From Candidatus Dormiibacterota bacterium (GTDB lineage Bacteria > Vulcanimicrobiota > Vulcanimicrobiia > Vulcanimicrobiales > Vulcanimicrobiaceae): a DNA stretch of 64,000 nt. The notes beneath the pieces were generated by a model. It ran no database searches. It was given only the letters and a program-made list of their open reading frames with translations, and had not been told where the DNA came from. A program made the position numbers and the translations under genes. Positions 1-8,865 of the stretch are shown piece after piece; position 1 is the stretch's first letter, and the number at the start of each line of letters is the position of its first letter. Where the stretch lies: contig DATKRS010000033.1 in the NCBI GenBank assembly GCA_035532035.1, forward strand, positions 1-64,000, read 5' to 3'.

Positions 1-1
1 G

Positions 2-949
2 CAGATCGTCGGCAGCGGCGATGCGCCGACGCTGAACGCCCTCGCCCGCGAATACGGCAACGCAACGCAGTTTTACGCCGAGACGCATCCGAGCGAGCCA
101 AACTACGTCGCGATGATCGGAGGCTACACCTACGGTATACGCGACGATGACGCGTACTTCTGCACGCCGCGCGACCGCAATCCATCGTGCCCGCACAGTA
201 ACGAGCGGGGATACGTCAACCACACGATCGATGCGCCGAACCTTGCAACGCAACTCCAGTCCGCGGGCCTCACGTGGAAGAACTACGATGAGTCGCTCCC
301 GGCTCCAGGGTCGCTCGCCGTCGTGGCGGCCGATCGTCACGCTCGCAACGTCCCGCCGGCGCTCGTGGTCTATGCATCGAAGCACTCGGGCTTCATCAAC
401 TTCCTCTCCGTCCAGGCAGATCCGCATCGAGCGCAGCACATCGTCGGCTTCGATCGGCTCTACGCGGATCTGCGCAGCGGGACGGTGCCGAACTTTTCGT
501 TGGTCATCCCGAACATTTGTGACGAGATGCACGGCGCGGGCACGTCCCAGACGCCGCAGGACTGCAACTACAATCGTCTCGGCCGGCTTATCCATCGCGG
601 CGACGAGACCGCCGGCGACTTGGTCCACCGGATCATGGCGTCGCCCATCTGGCGCGCGAAGGAGAATGCGGCGATCGTGATCACGTTCGACGAGAACGAC
701 GACTGGTCGTTCGTCGGCTGTTGCGGAAACGATCCGCGCGATCCGGCGAATAGGGGCGGCGGTCACATTCCGACGATCGTGGTGACGAATCACGGTCCTC
801 GTCATGCGATCGACCCGACGCCGTACAGCCACTACTCGTTGCTGCGCACGATCGAAGATGCCTTCGGCATCCACGCGTACTTGCGCCGGGCTGCGGCGCC
901 GGGCGTTCGCCCGATGCTGCCGCTCTTTCGCTCCGCCGCTGGGTACTGA
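2..949 (+). CDS. Phosphoesterase family protein (PLC/acid-phosphatase type), 3' part only
   Basis: The reading frame is open at the left edge, so the N-terminus lies outside the window. The visible 315 codons carry hallmarks of the PF04185 phosphoesterase family: HPSEPNYVAMIGG near the start, a metal-site-like stretch ITFDENDDW in the middle, then GGGHIPTIVV and YSHYSLLRTIEDAFG near the end. Members hydrolyse phosphoesters such as phosphatidylinositol or phosphatidylcholine and are usually exported, but the signal peptide region is not visible here. Substrate cannot be told from sequence. The gene ends 40 bases before the STAS gene on the same strand. Confidence 0.85.
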   Translation, partial: QIVGSGDAPTLNALAREYGNATQFYAETHPSEPNYVAMIGGYTYGIRDDDAYFCTPRDRNPSCPHSNERGYVNHTIDAPNLATQLQSAGLTWKNYDESLPAPGSLAVVAADRHARNVPPALVVYASKHSGFINFLSVQADPHRAQHIVGFDRLYADLRSGTVPNFSLVIPNICDEMHGAGTSQTPQDCNYNRLGRLIHRGDETAGDLVHRIMASPIWRAKENAAIVITFDENDDWSFVGCCGNDPRDPANRGGGHIPTIVVTNHGPRHAIDPTPYSHYSLLRTIEDAFGIHAYLRRAAAPGVRPMLPLFRSAAGY

Positions 950-955
950 AGCAGG

Positions 956-968
956 AAGGTAGTACCTT
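956..968. repeat. Small perfect inverted repeat between phosphoesterase and STAS genes
   Basis: AAGGTA, one base, TACCTT lies seven bases after the phosphoesterase stop codon and about 20 bases before the STAS start. It could be an operator or a weak mRNA hairpin. No T-run follows, so it is not a convincing intrinsic terminator. Confidence 0.3.
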
Positions 969-989
969 TCGCGTAACGCACGAGGTATT

Positions 990-1355
990 GTGCCGACCGA
1001 GGATCTTCGTATTGAAACCAGCGCCGAGAACGGCGGGGAGACGCTGCTCTTTCGCCTCTCCGGTAGCCTCGACGTGGCAACGTCCGCCCAAATGAAACAA
1101 GCGCTAGCTCAAGCGGCGACCGAAGGCCATGGCGACGTCGTCGTCGATCTCACGCGCGTCGAGTTCCTCGACTCGACGGGCCTCGGCGCGCTCATCGGAG
1201 CCCACCGGCGCGCGCTAGAAGCAGGGGGGCGCGTCGGGCTCATCGTCAAGGAGGGTCCGATCTCGCGTCTCCTCGCGATCACCGGTCTGTCGCGCGTCTT
1301 TACGCTCTACTCGTCACTGGGTGACGCGCTCGGTCACATAGCCGCCGTCGAGTAA
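990..1355 (+). CDS. STAS-domain anti-sigma factor antagonist
   Basis: 121 residues, the usual size of a single STAS domain (SpoIIAA/RsbV type). The signature FLDSTGLGALIGAH is present; the serine in DSTG is the residue phosphorylated by anti-sigma kinases in this family. GTG start chosen at 990 with a short GAGG upstream (983-986). Such proteins bind a HATPase_c anti-sigma kinase and free a sigma factor, but no anti-sigma kinase or sigma gene is visible nearby, so its partner is unknown. The last 42 bases overlap the end of the convergent glcF gene. Confidence 0.85.
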   Translation: MPTEDLRIETSAENGGETLLFRLSGSLDVATSAQMKQALAQAATEGHGDVVVDLTRVEFLDSTGLGALIGAHRRALEAGGRVGLIVKEGPISRLLAITGLSRVFTLYSSLGDALGHIAAVE

Positions 1356-2609
1356 CTCGACGACGTGGCGGACCTGCACCGCAGAGCCCGTCGCGCGCAG
1401 GCCCGCGCCAACCTGCATCGCACATCCAGGATTCGCCGTCGCGACGATGCTCGCTCCGGTTTGGACGATCGCGTCGATCTTGCGCCGTTGCAGGCGGCGC
1501 GCCATCGCCGGCTGCGTAAGATTGTAGATGCCGGCACTGCCGCAGCAGATTGCGCTTTCACGCATCTCCACGAGGCGAAGACCGGGAACCATAGCGAGCA
1601 GCCTGCGCGGTGCGGCCGTGATGCGTTGGGCGTGTGCGAGGTGGCACGGCTCCTGATAGGTGACGGCCGCATCGAGCACGAGCGTGGGAGCAGGTAGCTC
1701 CACTGCGTCGAGGACTTCGACGGCGTCACGAACGCGGGATGAGAAACGCTCCGCCCGCGCGTGCCACGAGTCGTCGCGCGAGAACCATGCCGGATACTCC
1801 TTGAGCGCCGAGCCGCAACCCGCCGCATTCACCACGTAGACGTCTGCGCCGGAGCGCTCGAATGCGGCGATGTTTTTGCGCGCCATCTCGCGTCCCAAGT
1901 CGGGCTCACCGGCGTGCACCGCGATCGCGCCGCAGCATCCTTGATCGCTCGGCACGACGACGTTCAAACCTCCCCGGCCGAGCATACGAACCGTGGCCTC
2001 GTGCACGGACGGAAAGGCGACGTGCATCACGCAGCCGGTGTGAAGAAACGCCGTGCCTTGCGCGTGCGACACGTCGAAGCGTTGGCCGCGCGCAACGAAT
2101 GCGCGCGCAGGTATACGCGGCGCGAGGGCTGCGAGATCGCGCATGCCCAGGGCGGAGGCGAGCGCCCCAAGCCCGGTCGCCTGCGCAACGCGCAGCATCG
2201 CAGCGACGGCGCGCATCGTGCCGAGGCGCGTAAAGAGCAGACGCAACGCGAGGCTCCGAACGGCCTTCGCCGCGAGTCCGTCGGTCGCAGCCTGCGCGCG
2301 GCGGATCTGCGCGCGTGCCGGCTCGATCAATCGTCCGTATTGGACGCCCGACGGACAGACGGCCTCACACGCGCGACAGTCGAGGCACTCGGACATCTGT
2401 TCGACGAATCCGGGGCTGAGAAGATCGAGCTGGCCCTCGCCCACAGCGCGAATCAGGCTGATGCGGCCGCGCGGGCCAGAAGTCTCTGTGGAGGTTTCGA
2501 GATAGGTAGGGCAGCTCTGCAGACAGAGGCCGCACCGGATGCACGTATCGTACGCGGCCGCGTCCGGAGCGTCGCTTCCGGTAAAACCCCGTACGACCGC
2601 CTCAGCCAT
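1314..2609 (-). CDS. glcF: Glycolate oxidase iron-sulfur subunit (GlcF)
   Basis: 431 residues with two 4Fe-4S ferredoxin motifs near the N-terminus (CIRCGLCLQSCP and CLDCRACEAVCP). Two CCG-type cysteine domains follow, including DQGCCGAI and ESAICCGSAGIYN. This is the full GlcF architecture. GlcF carries electrons from the flavin subunits GlcD/GlcE of membrane-associated glycolate oxidase (glycolate to glyoxylate). GlcD and GlcE are not adjacent here: the gene stands alone, with citrate synthase upstream on the same strand across a 202-base gap. A lactate-utilisation (LutA/LldE-like) role is possible but the length and paired ferredoxin motifs fit GlcF better. Confidence 0.85.
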   Translation of the reverse strand: MAEAVVRGFTGSDAPDAAAYDTCIRCGLCLQSCPTYLETSTETSGPRGRISLIRAVGEGQLDLLSPGFVEQMSECLDCRACEAVCPSGVQYGRLIEPARAQIRRAQAATDGLAAKAVRSLALRLLFTRLGTMRAVAAMLRVAQATGLGALASALGMRDLAALAPRIPARAFVARGQRFDVSHAQGTAFLHTGCVMHVAFPSVHEATVRMLGRGGLNVVVPSDQGCCGAIAVHAGEPDLGREMARKNIAAFERSGADVYVVNAAGCGSALKEYPAWFSRDDSWHARAERFSSRVRDAVEVLDAVELPAPTLVLDAAVTYQEPCHLAHAQRITAAPRRLLAMVPGLRLVEMRESAICCGSAGIYNLTQPAMARRLQRRKIDAIVQTGASIVATANPGCAMQVGAGLRATGSAVQVRHVVELLDGGYVTERVTQ

Positions 2610-2718
2610 CGCCTCTCTCTTCTACGCGCCGCTCGCCGCGCCCGCAGAGGAGAAGGTGCGTTTCGAGGCTCCGACGTTTTCGAAAAAGCCACGGATGGCG
2701 TACTTCCTTTGAAGTTTC

Positions 2719-2758
2719 GAAAAAAAGCGGCACCGCAGGAGCAATCATGGACGATTGC
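2719..2758 (-). terminator. Possible intrinsic terminator downstream of citrate synthase
   Basis: On the minus strand, after the citrate synthase stop, a hairpin GCAATC-six bases-GATTGC (2741-2758) is followed by a compact GC-rich inverted repeat (2727-2736) and a run of seven T (A-tract 2720-2726 on the plus strand). The layout is terminator-like, but the stem next to the T-run is very short. Confidence 0.4.
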
Positions 2759-2811
2759 GCCGAGCGTCTCGAGCGCGGATGAGGTCGGCTTTTCGAAGCA
2801 GGGTTAGGGAG

Positions 2812-3981
2812 CTAGAGTTTCACGTCCTCGCGGCGCTCGGCGAGCGGGACGTACTTCACCCCTCGCGCCCCGACGTAGTTCGCGCGCGGCCGCATGAGCT
2901 TGTTGTCCGCGTACTGCTCCATGACGTGCGCGCACCAGCCGGCGACGCGGCTGATCGCGAAGACGGGCGTGAAGTACGCCGTGGGAATCCCGAGCGTGTA
3001 GTACACCGACGCGGAGTAGAGATCGACGTTCGGATAGAGCTGCTTGGCATTCCAGACCGCCTGTTCCATGCGCTCGGTCATCTCGACCCACGTGGTCGTC
3101 CCAGCGGCGGCACCGACTTCTTTGGCGATGCGCTTGAGTTCGGTGGCGCGGGGATCGTACGCCTTGTAGACGGCATGGCCGAAGCCCATGATCTTCTCGT
3201 GCGCGGCGAGCTTGCGGTTCACCCAGTCGTCGACCTTCGCCATCTCGCCGATCTCCAAGAGATTATGAATGACGCCCTCGTTGGCTCCGCCGTGAAGCGG
3301 ACCCTTGAGCGCGCCGATCGCCGACGTGACGGCGGAGTACATGTCCGAGAGCGTCGACGCCGTCACGATTGCCGCAAAGGTCGACGCGTTCATGCCGTGA
3401 TCGGCGTGCAGGATCAGCGAGACATCGAGGACGCGCGCAGCCTGCGCGTCGGGCATCGTTCCCGTGAACGTATAGAGGAAGTTCGCGGCGGTATCGGCGG
3501 CAGGGTCGGGAGCGACGGGCTCGAGCCCTTGCGAGATCCTGTAGTAGGCGGCGAGGATCGAGGGGAAAAGCGCCGTCAGCGTCAGCGCCTTTTCGATTTG
3601 TGCCTCGCGGGACATGTCGTTGACGTTTGGGTCAAAGAGCCCAAGCGCCGAGACGGCCGTGCGCAGGGCGTCCATGGGCGTGCCGTCATGCGGTAGCTCG
3701 CGAAGAACGGCGACGAGCTTCTGCGGGAGCGCCCGGCGTTTGCTCAGATTGGCGCGGAACGCATCCAGGGTTGCCTTCGACGGCAGGCTGTCGAACCACA
3801 GCAGGTACGCAACCTCCTCGAAGGTCGACCAGCGGGCGAGATCGTGGATATCGATCCCGCGATAGATCAGTTCGCCCTTCTCGCCGTTGATCGACGAGAG
3901 GCGCGTGTCGCCGACGACGGCGTCGCGCAGGCCGGTCTGTCCCATGGGTTGTGGGGCGCTCACCACGTCGTTCATATTCAT
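2812..3981 (-). CDS. gltA: Citrate synthase
   Basis: About 389 residues, normal for the short bacterial/archaeal (CitZ-like) citrate synthases. It condenses oxaloacetate and acetyl-CoA in the TCA cycle. Conserved blocks include INGEKGELIYRGIDIHDLA, the histidine segments GGANEGVIH and MGFGHAVYK, and PVFAISRVAGW. The open frame runs 117 codons further upstream, but that part lies over the malate dehydrogenase gene and has no family similarity. ATG 3981 or the in-frame ATG 3975 is the start; a run of six G at 3983-3988 (minus-strand sense) is better spaced from 3975. It is divergent from malate dehydrogenase across about 160 bases, which presumably hold both promoters. Confidence 0.95.
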   Translation of the reverse strand: MNMNDVVSAPQPMGQTGLRDAVVGDTRLSSINGEKGELIYRGIDIHDLARWSTFEEVAYLLWFDSLPSKATLDAFRANLSKRRALPQKLVAVLRELPHDGTPMDALRTAVSALGLFDPNVNDMSREAQIEKALTLTALFPSILAAYYRISQGLEPVAPDPAADTAANFLYTFTGTMPDAQAARVLDVSLILHADHGMNASTFAAIVTASTLSDMYSAVTSAIGALKGPLHGGANEGVIHNLLEIGEMAKVDDWVNRKLAAHEKIMGFGHAVYKAYDPRATELKRIAKEVGAAAGTTTWVEMTERMEQAVWNAKQLYPNVDLYSASVYYTLGIPTAYFTPVFAISRVAGWCAHVMEQYADNKLMRPRANYVGARGVKYVPLAERREDVKL

Positions 3982-4144
3982 TCCCCCCGCGTGCTGTGCA
4001 TGCCGGGGTCTCCTATCGCTCCTAAGAGTGGCCGCTCGGCGTCCGGCCGCGCCATGACTTTTCACGCCCACGAGTTCGTTCCCATGCAGGAGAGCCTTGC
4101 CTCGGAGGACGGCCGAAGCGCGGCGCAGTAATGCGCCGCTCGAC

Positions 4145-5068
4145 ATGAGGAAAAAAGTAACGATCGTAGGCGCCGGTAACGTCGGCGCCACCACAGCGCA
4201 CTGGCTCGCGGCAAAAGAGCTGGCGGACGTCGTTCTCGTCGACGTCATCGAGGGCGTTCCCCAGGGGAAGGCGCTCGATCTGCTCGAGGCGATGCCCGTC
4301 GAGAGGAGCGACGTTTCGGTCGTCGGCAGCAACGATTACGGACCGACGGACGGCTCCGATATCGTCGTCATCACGGCCGGATTTCCACGCAAGCCGGGCA
4401 TGAGCCGCGACGATCTCGTCCGCGCGAACGCGGAGATCGTCGGAGCCGCCACAAAGGAGGCTGTCAAGCGCTCGCCGGGGTGCATCTTGATCGTCGTCAC
4501 CAACCCGCTCGACGCCATGTGCGAGGTCGTGCGGCGCGTCAGCAGGTTTCCACGCGAGCGCATACTCGGGATGGCGGGCGTGCTCGACTCCGCTCGATTC
4601 TCTACGTTCGTCGCGATGGAGCTGGGAGTGAGCGTCGATAACGTCCAGACGTTCGTTCTCGGCGGCCACGGCGACCAGATGGTGCCGTTGCCGCGCTATT
4701 CGACGGTGGCCGGAGTGCCGATCATCGAGCTGCTCGATGCAGCGACGATCGCGCGCCTCGTGGAACGCACGGCGAAAGGCGGCGGCGAGATCGTCAATCT
4801 CCTCAAGGCGGGGAGTGCCTACTACGCACCCGGGCGTTCGATCGCTGAGATGGTCGACGCAATCCTGAAGGACAAACACAAGATTCTGCCGTGCGCCGCC
4901 TACCTGCAGGGCGAGTACGGAATCCACGACCTCTTCATCGGCGTTCCATGTCGCCTCGGATCGGTCGGCTTGGAGAAGGTTCTCGAGATCCGCCTCACGA
5001 GCGAAGAGAGCGCTGCGCTGCACGCCAGTGCCGAAGCGGTAAAATCGCTCGTGAAGGCGCTGCCGTAG
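4145..5068 (+). CDS. mdh: Malate dehydrogenase, NAD-dependent (LDH-like type)
   Basis: 307 residues. The N-terminal Rossmann loop is [10 protein letters not shown]; the substrate loop [14 protein letters not shown] has the arginine pattern typical of malate rather than lactate dehydrogenases; VTNPLDAM and the catalytic-histidine motif [12 protein letters not shown] are intact. It oxidises malate to oxaloacetate in the TCA cycle. The ATG at 4145 gives the canonical beginning [11 protein letters not shown]; the 16 upstream codons in the open frame show no homology. Divergent from citrate synthase, so two TCA-cycle genes share one intergenic region. Confidence 0.95.
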   Translation: MRKKVTIVGAGNVGATTAHWLAAKELADVVLVDVIEGVPQGKALDLLEAMPVERSDVSVVGSNDYGPTDGSDIVVITAGFPRKPGMSRDDLVRANAEIVGAATKEAVKRSPGCILIVVTNPLDAMCEVVRRVSRFPRERILGMAGVLDSARFSTFVAMELGVSVDNVQTFVLGGHGDQMVPLPRYSTVAGVPIIELLDAATIARLVERTAKGGGEIVNLLKAGSAYYAPGRSIAEMVDAILKDKHKILPCAAYLQGEYGIHDLFIGVPCRLGSVGLEKVLEIRLTSEESAALHASAEAVKSLVKALP

Positions 5069-5088
5069 CATCTTCGAATACAGGTGGT

Positions 5089-5550
5089 ATGAGCATGGCA
5101 CCCGGCGGCGAGTTTTTGCCGAGCATCCATGTGAATGTGGCCTCGGTTGCCGGCGGCTATACCGTCGGAAATGCGGCGTTCTTTCACTACATCGTGCGTT
5201 TGGCAGAGTTCGACATGCCGCTTTCCGGCGACGACCGTGAAGCGCTCGACGTGCTTGCAGCGATCCCGCACGCGCTCGATCGCGACGAAGACGCTGCGCG
5301 GCTCTCTGGGCGCGGTTGGCGCATCGTCCCGGCGCGCGACGATCTCGACTGGGCCGTGCTCGAGGCGACGCCGCAACGCTTGCGCAGCGCACTGGCCCGC
5401 GCGCGCAAGATTCTCTGGATGCGCGCGGCCGAGTTCCGCGTCAGCGCGCAGCAGATCGCCTCGATCGAGGACGAGCTCGATGCCGTCGACGGCGTCATCT
5501 TGCGAGCAGAGGCTGCCGGCGTCCCGATCAGCGTCTCATACATAGCGTAG
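5089..5550 (+). CDS. Hypothetical protein (153 aa)
   Basis: Not recognised. It is soluble-looking, with no signal peptide or membrane helix, begins MSMAPGGEF and ends VPISVSYIA. The second half (about residues 85-140) is rich in Arg, Ala and Glu and looks alpha-helical. Two in-frame ATGs (5089 and 5095) follow an AGGTGG at 5082-5087; the second is better spaced. It lies 20 bases after malate dehydrogenase and may be co-transcribed with it, but nothing in the sequence ties it to the TCA cycle. Coding status is supported by the ribosome-binding site and by its codon-position GC pattern. Confidence 0.6.
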   Translation: MSMAPGGEFLPSIHVNVASVAGGYTVGNAAFFHYIVRLAEFDMPLSGDDREALDVLAAIPHALDRDEDAARLSGRGWRIVPARDDLDWAVLEATPQRLRSALARARKILWMRAAEFRVSAQQIASIEDELDAVDGVILRAEAAGVPISVSYIA

Positions 5551-5669
5551 ACTCCTAGCAGGACCCAGGCCGAAGAGTCGCACGACCCCTTCGCGTAGGC
5601 CGTTATGCCCGCGGTCATCGTGCGCTTGGCTTCCAGACGCGCTTTTTACGCACCGCCTACAATCGACGT

Positions 5670-6638
5670 GTGGCTACTTCCGTGCGAAGGATCGAGTCCT
5701 TCACCGTCGTCGTTCCTTCGTATAACGAAGCAGCGACGCTCCGCACGAACACCGAGGCGATTCGGGCCTATCTCGACGCGAGAACCCCCGCCCATGACGC
5801 GCTCTGGACGATCCTGATCGTCGATGACGCGAGCAGCGACGAGACGCCCGAGATCGCCGCGGAGCTGGCTCGCGAGGACCGGCGAATCCGTGTGATTCGC
5901 CGGACCGCGAACGGAGGAGTCGACGCTGCGATTCGCAGCGGAATCGAGGCCGTGCAGAGCGACGCCGTCGTCGTACTCGATGCGGACCTCAGCTACCGAG
6001 CGCCGATCGTAGGCGCGCTTCTCGAGGCCCTGAGCGCAGAAGAGGCGGAGGTCGTCGTGGCCTCCGCCTACGCTCCGGGCGGCGAGGTGCGCAACGTACC
6101 GCGCCGGCGCGTCGTACTCTCCCGCTGGGCCAACCGGTTTCTCGCGTACGCCGCGCGCGAGCGCGTTCATACCCTGACGTGCATCGTTCGAGCCTATCGC
6201 ACCGACGCATTGCGCAGCTTGCTCGCGTATCGTCCCGACGGCGACGCGGCCCACGTCATGCTGCTGGACGCCTTGCGTCTGGGCATGCGCGTCCACGAGA
6301 TCCCGGCGCGTTTGGAGTGGGCGCCGGAACGCCGCTCTCGGATGAGTCTCTCCGCCGTGCTCCGCCGCACGGCCAGCGTCATGGGCGCGGCGCTGCGCGA
6401 GCGCCCGTCCCTGGCACTGACGATTCCGGGGTTCGTTCCCGGCGTCTTGCCACTTGCGGTAGCGCTCTGTCTTCTGGTGCACGCGACGCCGCGTCAAGTC
6501 GGCATCGTCGCATCGGCGACCTTCGCGGTGCAGACCGCGAGCCTCTTCGTCTTTGGATTTCACTCGGGAAACTTCGCACTTCGCACACTTTTGACGCGCC
6601 GGTCAGCGAGCCGCGGCGTCGTGAGGGAGAACACGTGA
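5670..6638 (+). CDS. Glycosyltransferase family 2 with C-terminal membrane anchor
   Basis: 322 residues, GTG start. The N-terminal GT-A domain begins FTVVVPSYNEAATL and has the nucleotide-sugar DxD-like stretch VVVLDADLSYRAP and a dpm1/DPMS-like layout. The last about 60 residues contain two hydrophobic segments (around PGVLPLAVALCLLV and ATFAVQTASLFVFG). It probably transfers a sugar to a polyprenyl-phosphate or to the growing surface polysaccharide at the inner membrane. First gene of the polysaccharide run: its TGA overlaps the next gene's GTG start. A -10-like TACAAT lies only seven bases before the start codon. Confidence 0.8.
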   Translation: MATSVRRIESFTVVVPSYNEAATLRTNTEAIRAYLDARTPAHDALWTILIVDDASSDETPEIAAELAREDRRIRVIRRTANGGVDAAIRSGIEAVQSDAVVVLDADLSYRAPIVGALLEALSAEEAEVVVASAYAPGGEVRNVPRRRVVLSRWANRFLAYAARERVHTLTCIVRAYRTDALRSLLAYRPDGDAAHVMLLDALRLGMRVHEIPARLEWAPERRSRMSLSAVLRRTASVMGAALRERPSLALTIPGFVPGVLPLAVALCLLVHATPRQVGIVASATFAVQTASLFVFGFHSGNFALRTLLTRRSASRGVVRENT

Positions 6639-7867
6639 ACTTGGAAACCGCCCTGCCGCCGCGCGCATTGCCCTCCGACCAGGAGGCTTCGGGCCGAAAC
6701 TTCGGAGAGCGCGAAATTGCGCACGTCACCGAGGCGCTGGCCAGCGGGACATTGACGAGCACGAAAGGGCGGTTCGTTAGAGCGCTCGAGCGTACGTTCG
6801 CCGACATGCTCGGAGCGAAACACGCATACGCGTGCAGCTCGGGATCCGCCGCAGTGCACTGCGCGCTGGCCGCGCTCGACCTCGAGCCAGGCGACGAAGT
6901 CGTGACCTCTCCCATCACCGACATGGGAGCGCTCGCGCCGATCCTCTATCAGGGCGCCATCCCGGTTTTCGCCGACGTCGATCCGCGCACGCTCAACGTC
7001 ACCGCGGCGACGATCGAAGCGGCCTTGAGCGAGCGCACGCGGGCCGTCGTGGTGACGCATCTCTTCGGCGCGCCGTGTGACATGCACCCGATCGAAGCGC
7101 TGGCGAAAGAGAAGAGCCTGCCGATCGTCGAGGACTGCGCCCAGGCGTTTCTCGCGACGCATCGCGATCGCTACGTGGGCACCATCGGTCGCATCGGAAC
7201 CTTCAGCTTGCAACAAGGCAAGCACATCACCACGGGTGAGGGGGGCCTCGTCGTGACGAACGACGACGAGCTCGCGCGGCGGATCTTCCTGTTCATCAAC
7301 AAAGCGTGGGGATACGGCGACGAGAATCCCGATCACTACTTCTTAGCGCTCAACTACCGGCTCAGCGAGCTCCAGGGCGCCGTCGGGCTCGCGCAGTTGG
7401 AGAAGCTCGAGCGCGCCGTCGAGCGGCGGGTGCTCCTTGCGAGCATCCTCACGAAATGGCTCGAGGGCGTACCGGGCGTCGGCGTTCCCCAGCAGCCGCT
7501 GGACGCGCGCGGCGTCTTCTGGCGGTACGCGATCCGTCTCGACCCGGCGATATTCCCAGGCGGTCCGCAAGCCTTCGCGGCAAAGTTGAAAGACCGCTCG
7601 ATCCTCACCGCTCCGCGATACATTCAAAAGCCCGCGTTCGAATGCGCGGTGATTCGCGACCAGCGCACGTTTGGGACGAGCCGCTGGCCGTTCACGCTCG
7701 CGCGACCCGAGGCGGTTCGCTACGAGCGCGAGCGCTATCCGGGCGTCTACGGTGGCCTCGATGCCGTGCTCGTCATACCGTGGAACGATCGACTCTCGAT
7801 CGGCGACGTCGAGTACATCGCCCGCTCGATCATCTCGACGGCGCGAGATCTGCGGAGGGTTGCATGA
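6635..7867 (+). CDS. DegT/DnrJ/EryC1/StrS aminotransferase (WbpE/WlbC-like)
   Basis: 410 residues, GTG start with GAGGGAGA upstream (6623-6630). PLP-dependent sugar aminotransferase fold: the substrate-pocket region is ACSSGSAAVHCALAAL, the PLP-stacking VEDCAQA lies near residue 165, and the Schiff-base lysine is K196 in SLQQGKHITTGEGG. These enzymes aminate keto sugar nucleotides. The next two genes encode an Idh-type dehydrogenase and an N-acetyltransferase, which together with this one form the 3-acetamido cassette of UDP-2,3-diacetamido uronic acid synthesis. The substrate is inferred from that context. It overlaps both neighbours by four bases. Confidence 0.88.
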   Translation: MNLETALPPRALPSDQEASGRNFGEREIAHVTEALASGTLTSTKGRFVRALERTFADMLGAKHAYACSSGSAAVHCALAALDLEPGDEVVTSPITDMGALAPILYQGAIPVFADVDPRTLNVTAATIEAALSERTRAVVVTHLFGAPCDMHPIEALAKEKSLPIVEDCAQAFLATHRDRYVGTIGRIGTFSLQQGKHITTGEGGLVVTNDDELARRIFLFINKAWGYGDENPDHYFLALNYRLSELQGAVGLAQLEKLERAVERRVLLASILTKWLEGVPGVGVPQQPLDARGVFWRYAIRLDPAIFPGGPQAFAAKLKDRSILTAPRYIQKPAFECAVIRDQRTFGTSRWPFTLARPEAVRYERERYPGVYGGLDAVLVIPWNDRLSIGDVEYIARSIISTARDLRRVA

Positions 7868-8865
7868 AGCCGTACGCGCTGGGCATCGTCGGCACCGGTG
7901 CGATCGGAGCGATGCACGTCCAAACCGCTCTCGGCGCGCCGGACGTGCGCCTCGCTGCCGTCTGCGACGAACGTCCGGACGTCCTCGAGCCGATGGCTGC
8001 TCGTTCGGGTGCACGCGGCTATCTGCGATACGAAGAGCTCGCCTACGAAGAACGGCTCGACGGCGTCATCATCTGTACGCCGCCGGTGACGCATCGCGAG
8101 CTCGTGAACTTCTACTTGGAGCGCGGCGTCGACGTCTTGTGCGAAAAACCTCTCGCGATGAACGGCCTCGAGGCGCGCGAGATGTACGCCTGCGCGCGGC
8201 GGAACGGGCGCCTGCTGATGCTCGCTTCGAAGTTTAGGTACGTCGCCGACCTCGCTGCGGCGCGCCAGCTTCTGCGCGAAGGCGCGCTCGGTACGATACG
8301 GCACGCGGAGATCACCTTCACCTCGAACGTCGACATGCGCTCGCGCTGGAACGCGAATCCGGCGGTGAGCGGCGGTGGCGTCGTCATCGACAATGGAAGC
8401 CATGCCGCGGACATCTGCCGCTATCTCTTCGGTCCGGTCGTGTCAGTGGCCGCCGTCGGTTACGTACGCGCCGAAGGGCTCGCGGTCGAAGACAGCGCCT
8501 ATCTCTATCTCGGAACGGCTACCGGCAGCGGGGTAACCGTCGATCTGAGCTGGAGCCTGGAACGGCATCTCCCGTACTACGTGCGCATCTTCGGCGAGCA
8601 CGGGCGACTCTCCATCGGTTGGAAGGAGTCGACGCTCTCGCGTGGTCCGTCGGGGCACGCGACGACGATTGGATTGGGCTATTCGAAAGCCGAGGCATTT
8701 GTTGCGCTGCACCGCGATTTCGTCGAGGCCTCGAGCGCCGGCGGCCGGCCACGCATGGATGACGCTGCTGCACTGGCGGCCGTCGACGTCGTGGAGGCTG
8801 CGTACGCGTCGATTCGGCACGGCGGGCGGACGGCAGTCGAAGCAGAGGAGGGCATCGCGGTATGA
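7864..8865 (+). CDS. Gfo/Idh/MocA family sugar dehydrogenase (WbpB/WlbA-like)
   Basis: 333 residues. N-terminal NAD(P) fold with GIVGTGAIGAMH (residues 7-18), the family's CEKPLAMN motif with catalytic lysine K95, and NGSHAADICRY with the expected conserved histidine in the C-terminal domain. Likely the C3 dehydrogenase that makes the 3-keto UDP-GlcNAcA substrate for the adjacent aminotransferase. The assignment to this exact reaction rests on the neighbours; the family as a whole oxidises many sugars. ATGA overlaps on both sides imply translational coupling. Confidence 0.88.
   Translation: MKPYALGIVGTGAIGAMHVQTALGAPDVRLAAVCDERPDVLEPMAARSGARGYLRYEELAYEERLDGVIICTPPVTHRELVNFYLERGVDVLCEKPLAMNGLEAREMYACARRNGRLLMLASKFRYVADLAAARQLLREGALGTIRHAEITFTSNVDMRSRWNANPAVSGGGVVIDNGSHAADICRYLFGPVVSVAAVGYVRAEGLAVEDSAYLYLGTATGSGVTVDLSWSLERHLPYYVRIFGEHGRLSIGWKESTLSRGPSGHATTIGLGYSKAEAFVALHRDFVEASSAGGRPRMDDAAALAAVDVVEAAYASIRHGGRTAVEAEEGIAV

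Noticed and set aside
4054-4131. 25-codon open frame before mdh
   Set aside because: No ribosome-binding site and no recognisable product; the interval is better explained as the divergent promoter/leader region.
3982-4332. N-terminal extension of citrate synthase in the open frame
   Set aside because: The added 117 residues are Ser/Arg/Thr-rich, lie antisense over malate dehydrogenase and have no family similarity; citrate synthase is full length from 3981.
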